Below are positions 17,714 to 27,518 of a DNA stretch of 37,862 nucleotides, one piece after another. Position 1 is the stretch's first letter; each line of letters begins with the position of its first letter. The notes under the pieces were generated by a model. That model was not told the origin of the DNA and did not search any database. It was given only the letters and a program-made list of their open reading frames with translations. Location: positions 1-37,862 of the forward strand of contig JANWKP010000043.1 in assembly GCA_025451315.1 (NCBI GenBank), written 5' to 3'. The stretch comes from Nitrososphaerales archaeon (GTDB lineage Archaea > Thermoproteota > Nitrososphaeria > Nitrososphaerales > Nitrososphaeraceae). The position numbers were made by a program, and so were the translations under genes.

Positions 17714-18775
17714 TTGGCTGCCTCTAATATCAATACTTACGATAAAGCAGGAGTAAATATTCGAAAAATTCGTTCTACACAAAGAAATATTGGAAAAATG
17801 ATTACTGAATCATATTCTTTTCCAGAAATTGGAAAAATTACTTCGGGGTTTGGCCATTATTCTGGCTTAATAACTATAGGAAATAATGTTCTAGCATTAC
17901 ATACAGACGGCGTTGGAACTAAAATTCTTGTTGCCCAGCAGATGAAATGTTTTGATACAATAGGTATAGATTGCATAGCCATGAATGTAAATGATATTAT
18001 TTGTACAGGTGCACAACCTTTTGCATTTGTAGACTACATAGGTTTAAAAAAAGTTAACTTTGAATTGGTAAAAAAAATTATGAAAGGATTGGTCTCGGGA
18101 GCAAAAACAGCAAAAATAGCTATTGTTGGAGGTGAAACCGCTGTAGTTCCTGAATTGTTAGCGGGGGAAACTGAGGAAATGTTTGACCTTGCTGGCACTG
18201 CATTAGGAATGACACAAAATAAGGAACTTATTCTAGGGAATGAGATCAAAATTGGGGACATCATTTTAGGATTAGAAAGCAGTGGTTTGCATTCAAATGG
18301 CTATACATTAGCACGAAAGGTTTTATCAAAATATTCCCTCGACGAAATTCCTGAATTTATAACAAGATCTGTTGGAGAAGAATTACTCATTCCGACGAGA
18401 ATTTATGTTCAACCAATAATGGAATTGATCAAGGATAGAAAAATTACTATACATGGTTTAGCACATATAACAGGAGGAGCATTCACCAAATTAAAACGGT
18501 TAAATAATAAAGTAAGGTATAATCTTTCCCATTTATCTCCTCCTGCTGGCATTTTCAAGCAAATCCAAAAAGACGGCATAATAGATCTTAGGGAGATGTA
18601 TAGAACTTTTAATATGGGAATCGGTTTTTGTATAATTCTTCCAAAGGATAATGTTGATAAGACAGTAAGCATAATTGAAAAATATAATATTAAAGTCTCC
18701 CAAATTGGGGAAGTGGATTCAAAAGGTAATGGAAAAGTGATTGGAAAAGTTGAAAATAAGAAATATATTTTCTAA
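17714..18775 (+). CDS. purM: Phosphoribosylformylglycinamidine cyclo-ligase
   Basis: The 353-residue protein closes the imidazole ring of aminoimidazole ribotide in purine synthesis. It has the family start YDKAGVNIRK, the Gly-rich ITSGFGHYSGLI, HTDGVGTKILVAQQM, MNVNDIICTGAQPFAFVDYI, GGETAVVPELL and the C-terminal HITGGAF and FNMGIGFCIILP. These are the expected AIR synthetase motifs in order. The start is TTG at 17714; it gives a complete N-terminus. It stands alone, with no other pur gene nearby. Confidence 0.95.
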   Translation: MAASNINTYDKAGVNIRKIRSTQRNIGKMITESYSFPEIGKITSGFGHYSGLITIGNNVLALHTDGVGTKILVAQQMKCFDTIGIDCIAMNVNDIICTGAQPFAFVDYIGLKKVNFELVKKIMKGLVSGAKTAKIAIVGGETAVVPELLAGETEEMFDLAGTALGMTQNKELILGNEIKIGDIILGLESSGLHSNGYTLARKVLSKYSLDEIPEFITRSVGEELLIPTRIYVQPIMELIKDRKITIHGLAHITGGAFTKLKRLNNKVRYNLSHLSPPAGIFKQIQKDGIIDLREMYRTFNMGIGFCIILPKDNVDKTVSIIEKYNIKVSQIGEVDSKGNGKVIGKVENKKYIF

Positions 18776-19039
18776 GTTCCGATAGTAATTATTAAAATCT
18801 ATGATTAATTTATTAACAATGAGCAATATCTAAATTTATAACTGAATATTTTTATTTTGGTAAAATATTAATTTTTATTATCCTAATATTCGAATTATAT
18901 ATTATTATGTTAAATTGTATTTACCACGATGATAAAATCTATAATCATTATTTGATTTATATTAAGTAACTTATTTCCATTGTTTGATTACAATTAATTC
19001 TAATTTATTGTAAAATATGAAAAATATTAAAAAAGGACA

Positions 19040-20650
19040 TCAAAGATAATTTTCAATTATTTCACATGTTCTAGCTATTCCTAGATCAATCAAATAATTT
19101 CCCAGTTTTGGTCCCCGTTCAGAATTAATAAGTATCTGGTAGAGTAGTCTAAAGAAATTTTTTGGTTCTATTTCATGTTTTTTTGAAGTTTCATAAATTA
19201 ATGTTTGAATATCATTTGCAACATCATTATCCTCATTTATTTGATAAGATCTTAGATTCGATACTAATTCCATTAATGCTTTCTTTTGTTCTATATCCAA
19301 CAATATATTCTGATATTCTTCATTCCCTAAAATATCTTGGGACCAATTAAAGGCAAGTTGAATTTTCTGTATTAAATCTTTTGATTTTTCACTAACTAAT
19401 CTATATTTTTTAAGTCTTTCGTATACCTTGTCTACCCGATCTTCTCCTTCAAATAGAGATGTTTGTTGAACAAGTAATCTATATGGTACGTGGTTAGAAT
19501 TTTTATTTGGTGAATTCAGGTGGTTAACATACTCATAAATACCTCTTACTTTAATCAACTTTGATTCATTGGTTTCTTTTAATTTACCAAAATACAAGTC
19601 TTCGTATAGATCGTATTCGTCCATTAATGAAGGAACATCGTCGATGGATATGTGTCTTGTTCCAGTTATTCGTTTGAATAACAATAAAAGAATAGATTGA
19701 GGCGTACCATATTTTAACCACTTTTGCGGCGTTAAAACATTACCAGTAGATTTACTTATTTTTTTGCCTCCTTTGTCCAAAAACATTTCATATTTTATAT
19801 GTAAAGGATGTGGAAAGTGTAATATTTCTTCACATATCCAATCATTTATTTTGACAGATTCCATAATATCTTTACCGTATGCTTCAAATCGAATATCAAA
19901 TATCTTCCATCGTGCAGCAAATTCAACTTTCCAAGCTAGTTTTCCTTCAGCCTTTCCAATGTCAGCTTCACCCTTATAACTACATCCTTTAATTTCGTTA
20001 TTTCCAATTTTCGTGTCAGAACATTCATATAATACTTTTTTATTTTTGGCTAAATATTTATAGGCATGAGCTACATAAAGTTTTCCACAGTTTTTACAAA
20101 TAGGAAAATAAGGTAACTCGTTAAGGAACTTATTTTGGCCGACAAATTCTGAAATTTTTCGACCCAGATATTCACTTTGTGTAAGGATTTGATCGATGAC
20201 ATCAATTAATATGCCACTTTTGTAGACGTCTGTAGCACTTTTAAATACATATTTAACGCTAACACTATTCAATCCGTCAAGAAGTAAACTACTCATATGA
20301 GAACCATAAGAATTATGACAATCGCCGAATGGATCTGGGATTTGTGAAACAGGTTTAGCAATATGATCTTTGAGCCATGTAGGAAACCCAGAAGGGATTT
20401 TTCTTAATCCATCCATATCATCAGAATAAGCGATTAATTCAGAATTATATCCTAAGTTTTGCAAGGCTAAGCTGATACCATAAGCCCGGACTGCATCTCC
20501 CATACTACCTATATGAGGTATTCCCGAAGCCCCTAATCCACTTTCTACTCTTATTGATTTCATATTTCGGTTTAATTTTTTTTCTCTAACGATAAGATTA
20601 TTTGCTACCTTATCTAGCCAAGTTCCTTTCCCAATAATATTTTCTCTCAT
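19040..20650 (-). CDS. lysS: Lysyl-tRNA synthetase, class I
   Basis: The 536-residue enzyme charges tRNA-Lys. It is the class I (archaeal) form: the HIGH-like motif is PHIGS at 45-49 and the KMSKS-like motif is KISKS at 297-301 within DKGGKKISKSTGN. A zinc site is suggested by CKNC (185-188) and further cysteines near 209 and 223. FDIRFEAYGKDI and HFPHPLHIKYEMF are typical of the catalytic domain, and the helical C-terminal region binds the anticodon. The ATG at 20650 gives normal length. It has no close partner genes. Confidence 0.95.
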   Translation of the reverse strand: MRENIIGKGTWLDKVANNLIVREKKLNRNMKSIRVESGLGASGIPHIGSMGDAVRAYGISLALQNLGYNSELIAYSDDMDGLRKIPSGFPTWLKDHIAKPVSQIPDPFGDCHNSYGSHMSSLLLDGLNSVSVKYVFKSATDVYKSGILIDVIDQILTQSEYLGRKISEFVGQNKFLNELPYFPICKNCGKLYVAHAYKYLAKNKKVLYECSDTKIGNNEIKGCSYKGEADIGKAEGKLAWKVEFAARWKIFDIRFEAYGKDIMESVKINDWICEEILHFPHPLHIKYEMFLDKGGKKISKSTGNVLTPQKWLKYGTPQSILLLLFKRITGTRHISIDDVPSLMDEYDLYEDLYFGKLKETNESKLIKVRGIYEYVNHLNSPNKNSNHVPYRLLVQQTSLFEGEDRVDKVYERLKKYRLVSEKSKDLIQKIQLAFNWSQDILGNEEYQNILLDIEQKKALMELVSNLRSYQINEDNDVANDIQTLIYETSKKHEIEPKNFFRLLYQILINSERGPKLGNYLIDLGIARTCEIIENYL

Positions 20651-21442
20651 TTTATCATACCATATTATTATTTTAACAAGTTTGATTTGTTATAATTCTA
20701 AGGAATACTTCTACTTTTAATCCTATTGTATACATAGTTCAAAATCTCACAATACTATATAATTAGTACAATGATATTCCTAAATATTAGAAATAATATA
20801 ATAAAGATTGTCTGTTTTAGTTTACTTATTTATAGAGTCGGCTACTCTTCTTAATTTTTGGCAGAAGATTCGAAGACTAGATTTATCCAGTATTTGGAGA
20901 TCTCATGCAACCTTATAAAACTTAAAATCTCCGAATCAATATTTAGAATATTAAAAATTGTATTATTCTACATAAGACTATATTTTTTATAATTTCTTCT
21001 TTTGTTCTACATATATTTTTGACAAATATATTTAGAATACCGAAAATAAAAAAAAGGTACAAAGAAGATACTCTTATACAAAGTAGAATGCATTATGTTT
21101 ATGAGAATTTTACCATTGAGAAATAGTGGTCCACTTAGTTGATCCTAATAAATAACCTTTGTTGGATAGGTGGTATTTTCTTGAATTTATCACTATGTAA
21201 TCAGTCTTCATAGCTTTTTCTTTCTCAAATGTATTAAGTTAATTGGTTACATAAAAATATAGCTTAGTATGGGTACTTATTATTATTAGAATAAAATAAA
21301 TATAATTCCTTTATTAAATTAACAAAAAATCCAGGAACATTTTCTGTTAATAAAGAGGAAAGAAAATTATAGAAGTAGCATTTTCTCCAAAATAATCTTT
21401 TACATCGTAACAACTTTATAACCTAAATTTAATGATATCTAT
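20651..21442. other. Long intergenic region, nothing identified
   Basis: About 790 bases between lysS and the end of elp3 hold no open frame of note on either strand, no recognisable RNA gene and no clear repeat. Short coding-like patches are interrupted by stops and could not be assigned. Confidence 0.4.
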
Positions 21443-23038
21443 TTATTTTAATTGTTTTGTAACATACGGACCGTTTTGAACATATCCTAATTTTCTATAA
21501 TAAGCCCGTGTTCCAATAGCGCTGATAACAGATAATTTATATATATGGAATTCATCTTTAGTTATTTTTTCTGCTTCTTCCATTAAACGCAAACCACGAC
21601 CACTATGTTGAAATGAGAAAGAGCTGTTTTCTTCTCCCACATCTACAACTTGACCATATACATGTAATTCTCTAATTATAGCTGAACCTTTGTAATTGTC
21701 ATCATTTAATTCCTTTCTATGTGAATATGGAATATTTCTCAATCTCAGGAAACCAAATAGTAAATTTTTATCATTATTTTCCATGGACAAAAAAACTTCT
21801 TTTCCTTCAGATGCTATGTAATTAATTCTATTAAGTATTATTTCCTGATTAAGATTTTTAAGTTTTTGGAGTCCTGCTTCTCGGCACCTTATGCAATTAC
21901 ATTTTAACCCAAGATCCTTTAATTTTGTTATGGCTATTTGTCGTATATTTCCCTTTTTTTCTCCTGCGATAATATCAGAACTCTCAATTTCTCTTTGAAT
22001 TCTCATTATTCTAACCCAAGGTGGTATTAATTTTTTTACTTCTACAAGGATATTTACTAAATCTTCCTCGGTGTAAGATTCATATTTTCTATTCATATAT
22101 AGTTTATATAATCCGGTATTTTTTAGAACCAGTGTAGGATATATTTTCAGCATATCAGGTTTAAATGAATTATTTTGTAACAATGTTTTAAAGCCTCTAA
22201 TATCACTTTCTGGTGTAGCTCCAGGCAGGCCAGGCATCATATGTGCTACAATTTTGTATCCGCAATTCTTTGCAGTTTGGAATGAATTTTTAATGTCTCT
22301 TAAATTGTGTCCTCTGTTAACTATTTTATAAATATTCTCCTGCATTGTTTGGACACCCACTTCAATCCTCGTTATTCCGAGTTCTAACATCAAATCTACA
22401 TGTTTTTGTTTACAATAATCAGGTTTTGTTTCAACTGTAAATCCTACACACCGAATCTTACCGTATTCATTCTTTCTAAACGATTCCTCTAGACTGGTTG
22501 AAGAAAGATCGTCATTTAAAGCGTCAAAACATTTTTTAACGAACTCTCTTTGATAATTTTCCGGCATAAACGGAAAAGTTCCGCCCACAATTACAAGTTC
22601 AATTTTAGTAATATTATGACCTCTTTGATAGAGTTGATTAAGTTTTGACTTAACTTGGTAATATGCATCATATTCGAAAGACTGAGCTATTTTTGTAACG
22701 GGCTCAGTACCAACATAACTCATTGGAGTATTATATTCCAATCCTCCTGGACAATAAATACACTTGCCATGAGGGCAATCGTATGGTTTTGGCATAACTG
22801 CGATTACTGCAACACCAGACGCAGTTTTTGCTGGTCTAACTACTAGAATTTGCCTATAATTACTATTTTTTGAAAGATAGGGTATAATATGCTCTTTCTT
22901 GGGAACCACAGACAATTTAAAAGCAGAACATGTTAAACTTATAATTTTGTTGATTTCTTTAGGTGACATAATATTACTATTATTTTCTAATTCCATAGCA
23001 ATAGATTTACAGGCTTGAGAATAGCAAATAGACTCCAT
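21443..23038 (-). CDS. elp3: Elp3-type tRNA uridine-34 acyltransferase
   Basis: The 531-residue protein combines a radical SAM domain with a C-terminal GNAT acetyltransferase domain, as in archaeal Elp3, which makes carboxymethyl-type modifications at tRNA wobble U34 from acetyl-CoA. The iron-sulfur cysteines are Cys88, Cys93 and Cys96 in CPHGKCIYCPGG. IELVIVGGTFPFMPENYQ, TRIEVGVQTMQENIYKIVNRGH and AHMMPGLPG are typical. The zinc/linker segment CNCIRCREAG and the acetyl-CoA site QHSGRGLRLMEEAE follow. No other Elongator genes are needed in archaea and none is seen. Confidence 0.95.
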   Translation of the reverse strand: MESICYSQACKSIAMELENNSNIMSPKEINKIISLTCSAFKLSVVPKKEHIIPYLSKNSNYRQILVVRPAKTASGVAVIAVMPKPYDCPHGKCIYCPGGLEYNTPMSYVGTEPVTKIAQSFEYDAYYQVKSKLNQLYQRGHNITKIELVIVGGTFPFMPENYQREFVKKCFDALNDDLSSTSLEESFRKNEYGKIRCVGFTVETKPDYCKQKHVDLMLELGITRIEVGVQTMQENIYKIVNRGHNLRDIKNSFQTAKNCGYKIVAHMMPGLPGATPESDIRGFKTLLQNNSFKPDMLKIYPTLVLKNTGLYKLYMNRKYESYTEEDLVNILVEVKKLIPPWVRIMRIQREIESSDIIAGEKKGNIRQIAITKLKDLGLKCNCIRCREAGLQKLKNLNQEIILNRINYIASEGKEVFLSMENNDKNLLFGFLRLRNIPYSHRKELNDDNYKGSAIIRELHVYGQVVDVGEENSSFSFQHSGRGLRLMEEAEKITKDEFHIYKLSVISAIGTRAYYRKLGYVQNGPYVTKQLK

Positions 23039-23071
23039 AATAATTACTTAATAATCTAACTACACAGAGAG

Positions 23072-23084
23072 ATTTAAAAATATT
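23072..23084 (-). promoter_or_regulatory. Possible TATA box for elp3
   Basis: A T/A-rich element reading ATATTTTTAAATC on the minus strand lies 34-46 nt before the elp3 ATG and would leave a leader of about ten bases. Confidence 0.3.
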
Positions 23085-23269
23085 TATTAATAAAAATAAA
23101 ATATTGCTTATAAAGATATCTTACTATTTATTAGCTCCTGAAACAGTCTTAGATAAACAAAATTATACTGTTAATTATTAAATAAACCAGCATTCAATAT
23201 GTTAGCTTAGCAAATAAATTATTTCTTATTCTCAAACATCGCACGATTCCACTATACTTGCATAAAGAG

Positions 23270-24073
23270 AGCAATCATATATACGGTACGGCAACAAATA
23301 GCTTGTTACATTAAGGCAAGATAAAGAAGAGTTATCGAATGTTTACAGAATGGCTTGTTGAAGCATATTATTTAAGATTATTTTTACAACTATTCAAAAT
23401 ACTACATTATACAACTCTACAGAAATTTACATATAGAATCAACATCAAGATGATTGAAAAAGTTAATCTCATCTTTTATTCTCTTTACAGGTATAAGACA
23501 CATATTTACTGGAATAGATTCAACTGGATTTAAAATATCCCATCCATAAGAATATTTTGCAGATAAGGTCAAATTGAGAAAGAAATATGCTAAATTATAT
23601 AATGGTCTAACAGATGCTCTAACCCAGATAATTTGTAATATCAAGGTAAGACGAGCACCCACAAAAATATATGACACGTCAAAATAGCTTCTTTTTTATA
23701 GCAATAATATCAAAAATAAAATCATTATCTATAATTGTTACAGATAAATCATATGACAGCGAAGATAACCATGTACTTGTGAGAGAACTACATTATTTCA
23801 GCGTTATACATCTAGATATAGGATAACAGAATGGAAATGAAATGTGGATACAAGATGATCCTGCATAACCAGCATAAAAAGGATGAAAATATTTTATATA
23901 TCATAAAAAGGTTATTTGGAGAACTTATAACAATTCACAGACTGGTGAAATTGGTTATTATGCGGATGTTTTCTACACAATTCTTTTATGTAATCGCTTA
24001 TAGATGTACACAAACGCAATATTATAGCAATTTACCAATGGAAAAACTTATTTTAAGACGGAGCCTTTTATAG
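23270..24073 (+). pseudogene. Decayed IS5-like transposase
   Basis: Pieces of one transposase can be read on the plus strand in three alternating frames: TVRQQIA at 23283, FTEWLVEAYYLRLFLQL and LHYTTLQKFTYRIN (23340-23450), ISSFILFTGIRHIFTGIDSTG-like text with KLRKKYAKLYNGLTDAL (about 23470-23630), TDKSYDSEDNHVLVREL (23740-23795) and MKCGYKMILHNQHKKDENIL with IKRLFGELIT (23833-23935). This order matches IS5-family transposases common in soil ammonia-oxidising archaea. At least three frameshifts and internal stops make it inactive. I found no terminal repeats or target duplication. Confidence 0.72.
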
Positions 24074-24117
24074 TAATATAATCAAGACTTATAAGAAAAT
24101 AAAACTAAAACAAAATA

Positions 24118-25062
24118 ATGAGAGTTACGTTGTTTTCTCATGAATCGGATGTTGACGGTATTTTTTCTTTGGCAATAGGTTTAATTAGATATCCTCAAGC
24201 TAGAATTTTTTTTCTAGATTATAGCAAAGAAAGCTTCATGAAAATTATTAATCAAATTTTTTTTTCAATCGAATCCCAAGAAAAAAATATTTTCATAGTG
24301 TCAGATCTTGGTTTTAACGATAATTTGTTAAGTATTTTTAAAAGTGCGTTTCTATCTTGTAAAAAAACAGAGAACCAAGTTATTTGGGTCGATCATCATC
24401 CATGGTCTAAAAATACAATAAATGAGGTTAATCCTCTTATTGAGTTAATATTAGATAATTCAGGAAACAAATGTGCCTCAGAATTAATGTATGAACGATT
24501 CTTATATGATAATGGATATGCTAAACATTTATCTAAATTAGCACATACAATAGATTTTTTTACCAAAGATCGGTATATTACTCCGTTACCAGAAATCATA
24601 AGATATTATCTCAATTTTAACAATTCCTATGAAAGATTAGGAAAACTTGCCATTAAAATATCAAACGGAATATTATGGGATATCGAGTTGAGTGAAGATT
24701 ATAGAATATACGAATCCTTGAGAGATTCAGATAAAAGGCAAGTATTAAATGACTTGAAAATAAAGAAAATTGATGATCTAAATGTTGTCTTCGTTAGATC
24801 ATCACCATACATTCAAACAAGTTTATTTTCAGAAGAGGTATTCAACCTCACTAATGCAGATGTCGCTATATTTTATGGAAAAAATGGCAAAATAAGTATC
24901 AGAAGAAACAATGACAAAATTGATTGTAATGAAATTGCTTTAAATTTAATCGATGGAGGAGGTCATAAATTTGCTGCAGGAGGAACGATACGAAGTGACC
25001 CAAACAAAATAGAAGATATCATTTTAGAAATTGAACAAACCATACATAAAGTAAAATTATAA
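24118..25062 (+). CDS. DHH-family phosphoesterase
   Basis: The 314-residue protein has the metal-binding motifs of the DHH superfamily: His8, Asp11 and Asp13 in SHESDVDGI, Asp63 in VSDLGF, Asp92-His93-His94 in WVDHHPW, and Asp145 in THTIDFF. The C-terminal DHHA1 domain ends with GGGHKFAAGG. Such proteins hydrolyse short oligonucleotides, nanoRNA or cyclic dinucleotides, or act in the archaeal replisome as RecJ-like GAN; I cannot tell which. The ATG at 24118 is 45 bases after the transposase relic. It lies 62 bases before sua5. Confidence 0.88.
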   Translation: MRVTLFSHESDVDGIFSLAIGLIRYPQARIFFLDYSKESFMKIINQIFFSIESQEKNIFIVSDLGFNDNLLSIFKSAFLSCKKTENQVIWVDHHPWSKNTINEVNPLIELILDNSGNKCASELMYERFLYDNGYAKHLSKLAHTIDFFTKDRYITPLPEIIRYYLNFNNSYERLGKLAIKISNGILWDIELSEDYRIYESLRDSDKRQVLNDLKIKKIDDLNVVFVRSSPYIQTSLFSEEVFNLTNADVAIFYGKNGKISIRRNNDKIDCNEIALNLIDGGGHKFAAGGTIRSDPNKIEDIILEIEQTIHKVKL

Positions 25063-25124
25063 AATAATGATTAAATTATATGTTTAGAGTTTAATTTGAT
25101 AATAGAATTAAAGTAGAGAATAAA

Positions 25125-25763
25125 ATGATGATATTAGATGGAAAAAAAGAAGAGGATCTAATCAAATGTCAAACGATAATTAAACATGGGGGAATAATTG
25201 TTTATCCTACAGATACTGTTTATGGTTTAGGTTGCGATCCCTATAACAAAAAATCAGTGGAAAAAATTTTCAGAATAAAAAATCGTATTATAAAAAAAGC
25301 GTTACCTATTTTAACTTTTGACATTAGACACGTAGAAAAAATAATGTTTTTAGGTGAGAGTGGTAGAAAATTAGCTCATTCTTTTTGGCCTGGTCCTTTA
25401 ACAATAATAGGAACTTTAAAAGATTTGAATATTCCACAATTGATTACTGCAGGTCAACAGACAGTCGGTATGAGAATTCCCGCTAACATAGAAACCTTAA
25501 ATTTATTAAAATTTTGCAACTTTGTCGTTGGCACAAGTGCTAATGTATCAAATGAAAGTTCTTGTATTTATGCTAGTGAAGTAATGAAATCTCCGCTGGT
25601 AGGATATGATGCTATAGTTATTGGAGATGATGAGAAACCTAAACACCCATTTTCTTTTAAAGGGTCAACAATAGTTGATATTTCTACTCCAAATCTTAAG
25701 ATAGTTAGAGAGGGAGTGATAAAATCGGAAACTATTTACGAAATTTTACATCAGTACAAATAA
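25125..25763 (+). CDS. sua5: Threonylcarbamoyl-AMP synthase (Sua5/YrdC)
   Basis: The 212-residue YrdC-domain protein makes threonylcarbamoyl-AMP from threonine, bicarbonate and ATP for t6A37 synthesis. YPTDTVYGLGCDPYN, IFRIKNRIIKKALPIL, SFWPGPLTIIG, GMRIPANIETLNLL and VVGTSANVS are the expected motifs. It lacks the extra C-terminal Sua5 domain found in longer archaeal versions. The stop TAA shares its last base with the ATG of the THUMP gene, so translation is coupled. KEOPS subunit Cgi121 is encoded at 4919-5440. Confidence 0.93.
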   Translation: MMILDGKKEEDLIKCQTIIKHGGIIVYPTDTVYGLGCDPYNKKSVEKIFRIKNRIIKKALPILTFDIRHVEKIMFLGESGRKLAHSFWPGPLTIIGTLKDLNIPQLITAGQQTVGMRIPANIETLNLLKFCNFVVGTSANVSNESSCIYASEVMKSPLVGYDAIVIGDDEKPKHPFSFKGSTIVDISTPNLKIVREGVIKSETIYEILHQYK

Positions 25764-26314
25764 TGGATTTTAATTTATTGATCACTACTTACAGACATAG
25801 AGAATTCGATGCTCTTGATGAAATAAATGTATTACTCTCACACTTTGGTGTTGATGCCCCCATGATAGAAATCCAAAAAGTTTCAGGTATCTTACTTGCA
25901 TTTACTAATTTAAACCCATTTGACTTGATGGCTAAATTTAAAAAATTATTGGCTGAAGAACCATGGCAATTTAGATATATCCTAAGAGTGATACCTATAG
26001 AGAAGTCCCTATCTACAGATCTTAAAAATATTGAAATAGAAGTAGAAAAACTTACAACTAGAAAAATAAAATCAAATGACTCATTCAGAATCTCAGTAGA
26101 AAAGAGACATACATCAATGAGAAGTAAAGAGATTATATCTTTTATAGCAAATAAATTAAGTAGATTTAAAGTTTCATTAGAGAATCCTGATTGGATTATA
26201 TTGATTGAAATTATTGGTAATAAAACTGGAATTTCAGTATTGAAGGAAATAGATATTTTTAATTCAATAATGGAAAAGAGAAAGGCAGGATATTTATTAG
26301 AATTCTCTGGCTAA
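25763..26314 (+). CDS. THUMP-domain protein, Tan1-like
   Basis: The 183-residue protein begins NLLITTYRHREFDALDEINV and contains FRYILRVIPIEK and SFRISVEKRHTSMRSKEIIS, then NPDWIILIEIIGNKTGISVL. This layout matches the THUMP RNA-binding domain of Tan1-type proteins, which help the acetyltransferase Kre33/TmcA make ac4C in tRNA in eukaryotes. There is no methyltransferase or thiolase domain attached, so it is likely an RNA-binding helper. It overlaps sua5 by one base. The exact partner in archaea is not shown by the sequence. Confidence 0.82.
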   Translation: MDFNLLITTYRHREFDALDEINVLLSHFGVDAPMIEIQKVSGILLAFTNLNPFDLMAKFKKLLAEEPWQFRYILRVIPIEKSLSTDLKNIEIEVEKLTTRKIKSNDSFRISVEKRHTSMRSKEIISFIANKLSRFKVSLENPDWIILIEIIGNKTGISVLKEIDIFNSIMEKRKAGYLLEFSG

Positions 26315-26450
26315 TTGTCATAAATTCCTATCAATTATTTTTGCAGAAAATATTTGAAAAGTAATAGTTTAATTAATAATATTAATTCGATTTTATTAAA
26401 AATATAATTAAAAAAATATTTATTAAATAAGCCTTATTCTCTTTTAATTT

Positions 26451-27389
26451 ATGCCTGGTAAAAATCATTTTTTTGGCAAAGATATAGTTTCAATTAGAGA
26501 TTTTTCTAGAGATGACTTAGAATTCATATTTAATTCAACGGATAATATTCAGCGATTAAAACCTGAAGAAAAAAGTGAACTGGGCAGAGGAAGAACGCTC
26601 GGTTATATTTTCTATGAACCAAGCACTAGAACTAGAATGAGCTTTGAAGCTGCAATGGCATCGCTGGGGGGAAGTTCGATAGGAATTTTTGATTCAAAAT
26701 TTTCTTCTATAGAAAAGGGTGAATCTCTTGCTGACACTATAAGAATAATGGATTTGTATTCTGATGTTATCGTGCTTAGACATGCAAGGGATGGTTCTAG
26801 CAGATATGCAGCAGAGCTTTCGTCTAATCCAATTATCAATGCAGGAAGTGGAAGTGAAGAGCATCCTACACAAGCAATGCTTGATCTGTATACCATTCTT
26901 AAAGAAAAAGGCAAGATAGACAACTTGACAATAGGAATAGTTGGTGATCTAAAATATGGCAGAACTGTATATTCGCTATTGTATGGATTAAAAAATTATC
27001 ATGTAGACGTACATCTAATTTCCCCACCCAGCTTGGCAATAAGAAAAGAATCTATTTTTGAATTTGAAGGGATAATGAACATTAAACACTATGATTATCT
27101 CGATGATATAATTCCCAAACTAGACGTGCTATATGTGACTAGAATACAGAAAGAAAGATTTCCTGATACTCAAGAATACGAAAAGGTAAAAGGCACTTAT
27201 AGAATAGATGATAAAATATTAGAGAATGCTAAAATTGACCTATCAATAATGCATCCTTTACCTAGATTAGATGAAATTTCTCATACTATAGATTATACCA
27301 AGAATGCGATTTATTTTAAACAAGCAGCTTATGGGAAGGCGTTACGTTCTGCTTTATTGGCTTTAATATTGAATGGAGACCCCTTCTAA
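26451..27389 (+). CDS. pyrB: Aspartate carbamoyltransferase, catalytic subunit
   Basis: The 312-residue enzyme condenses carbamoyl phosphate with aspartate in pyrimidine synthesis. The carbamoyl-phosphate site STRTR is at 58-62 in EPSTRTRMSFEAA; HPTQAMLDLYTI, GDLKYGRTVYSL and the C-terminal MHPLPRLDEI with FKQAAYGKALR are intact. The usual archaeal partner pyrI (regulatory chain) does not follow; the next gene is nrdJ on the other strand, converging after 129 bases. PyrI may be elsewhere or absent. Confidence 0.95.
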   Translation: MPGKNHFFGKDIVSIRDFSRDDLEFIFNSTDNIQRLKPEEKSELGRGRTLGYIFYEPSTRTRMSFEAAMASLGGSSIGIFDSKFSSIEKGESLADTIRIMDLYSDVIVLRHARDGSSRYAAELSSNPIINAGSGSEEHPTQAMLDLYTILKEKGKIDNLTIGIVGDLKYGRTVYSLLYGLKNYHVDVHLISPPSLAIRKESIFEFEGIMNIKHYDYLDDIIPKLDVLYVTRIQKERFPDTQEYEKVKGTYRIDDKILENAKIDLSIMHPLPRLDEISHTIDYTKNAIYFKQAAYGKALRSALLALILNGDPF

Positions 27390-27518
27390 TATTTGCTAAT
27401 CTTAATATTTAGTGGAATTAATCAACTTATTATTGCAATTTGCAGAAATAAGTTAAGTATAGTTTTCTAATATAACATAAATTACTTGTGTCTAAAAAAA
27501 TAGTATGAAGTATCTGAG

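Noticed and set aside
23417-23677. 86-codon minus-strand frame
   Set aside because: It is the reverse of the decayed IS5-like transposase, whose plus-strand text is recognisable.
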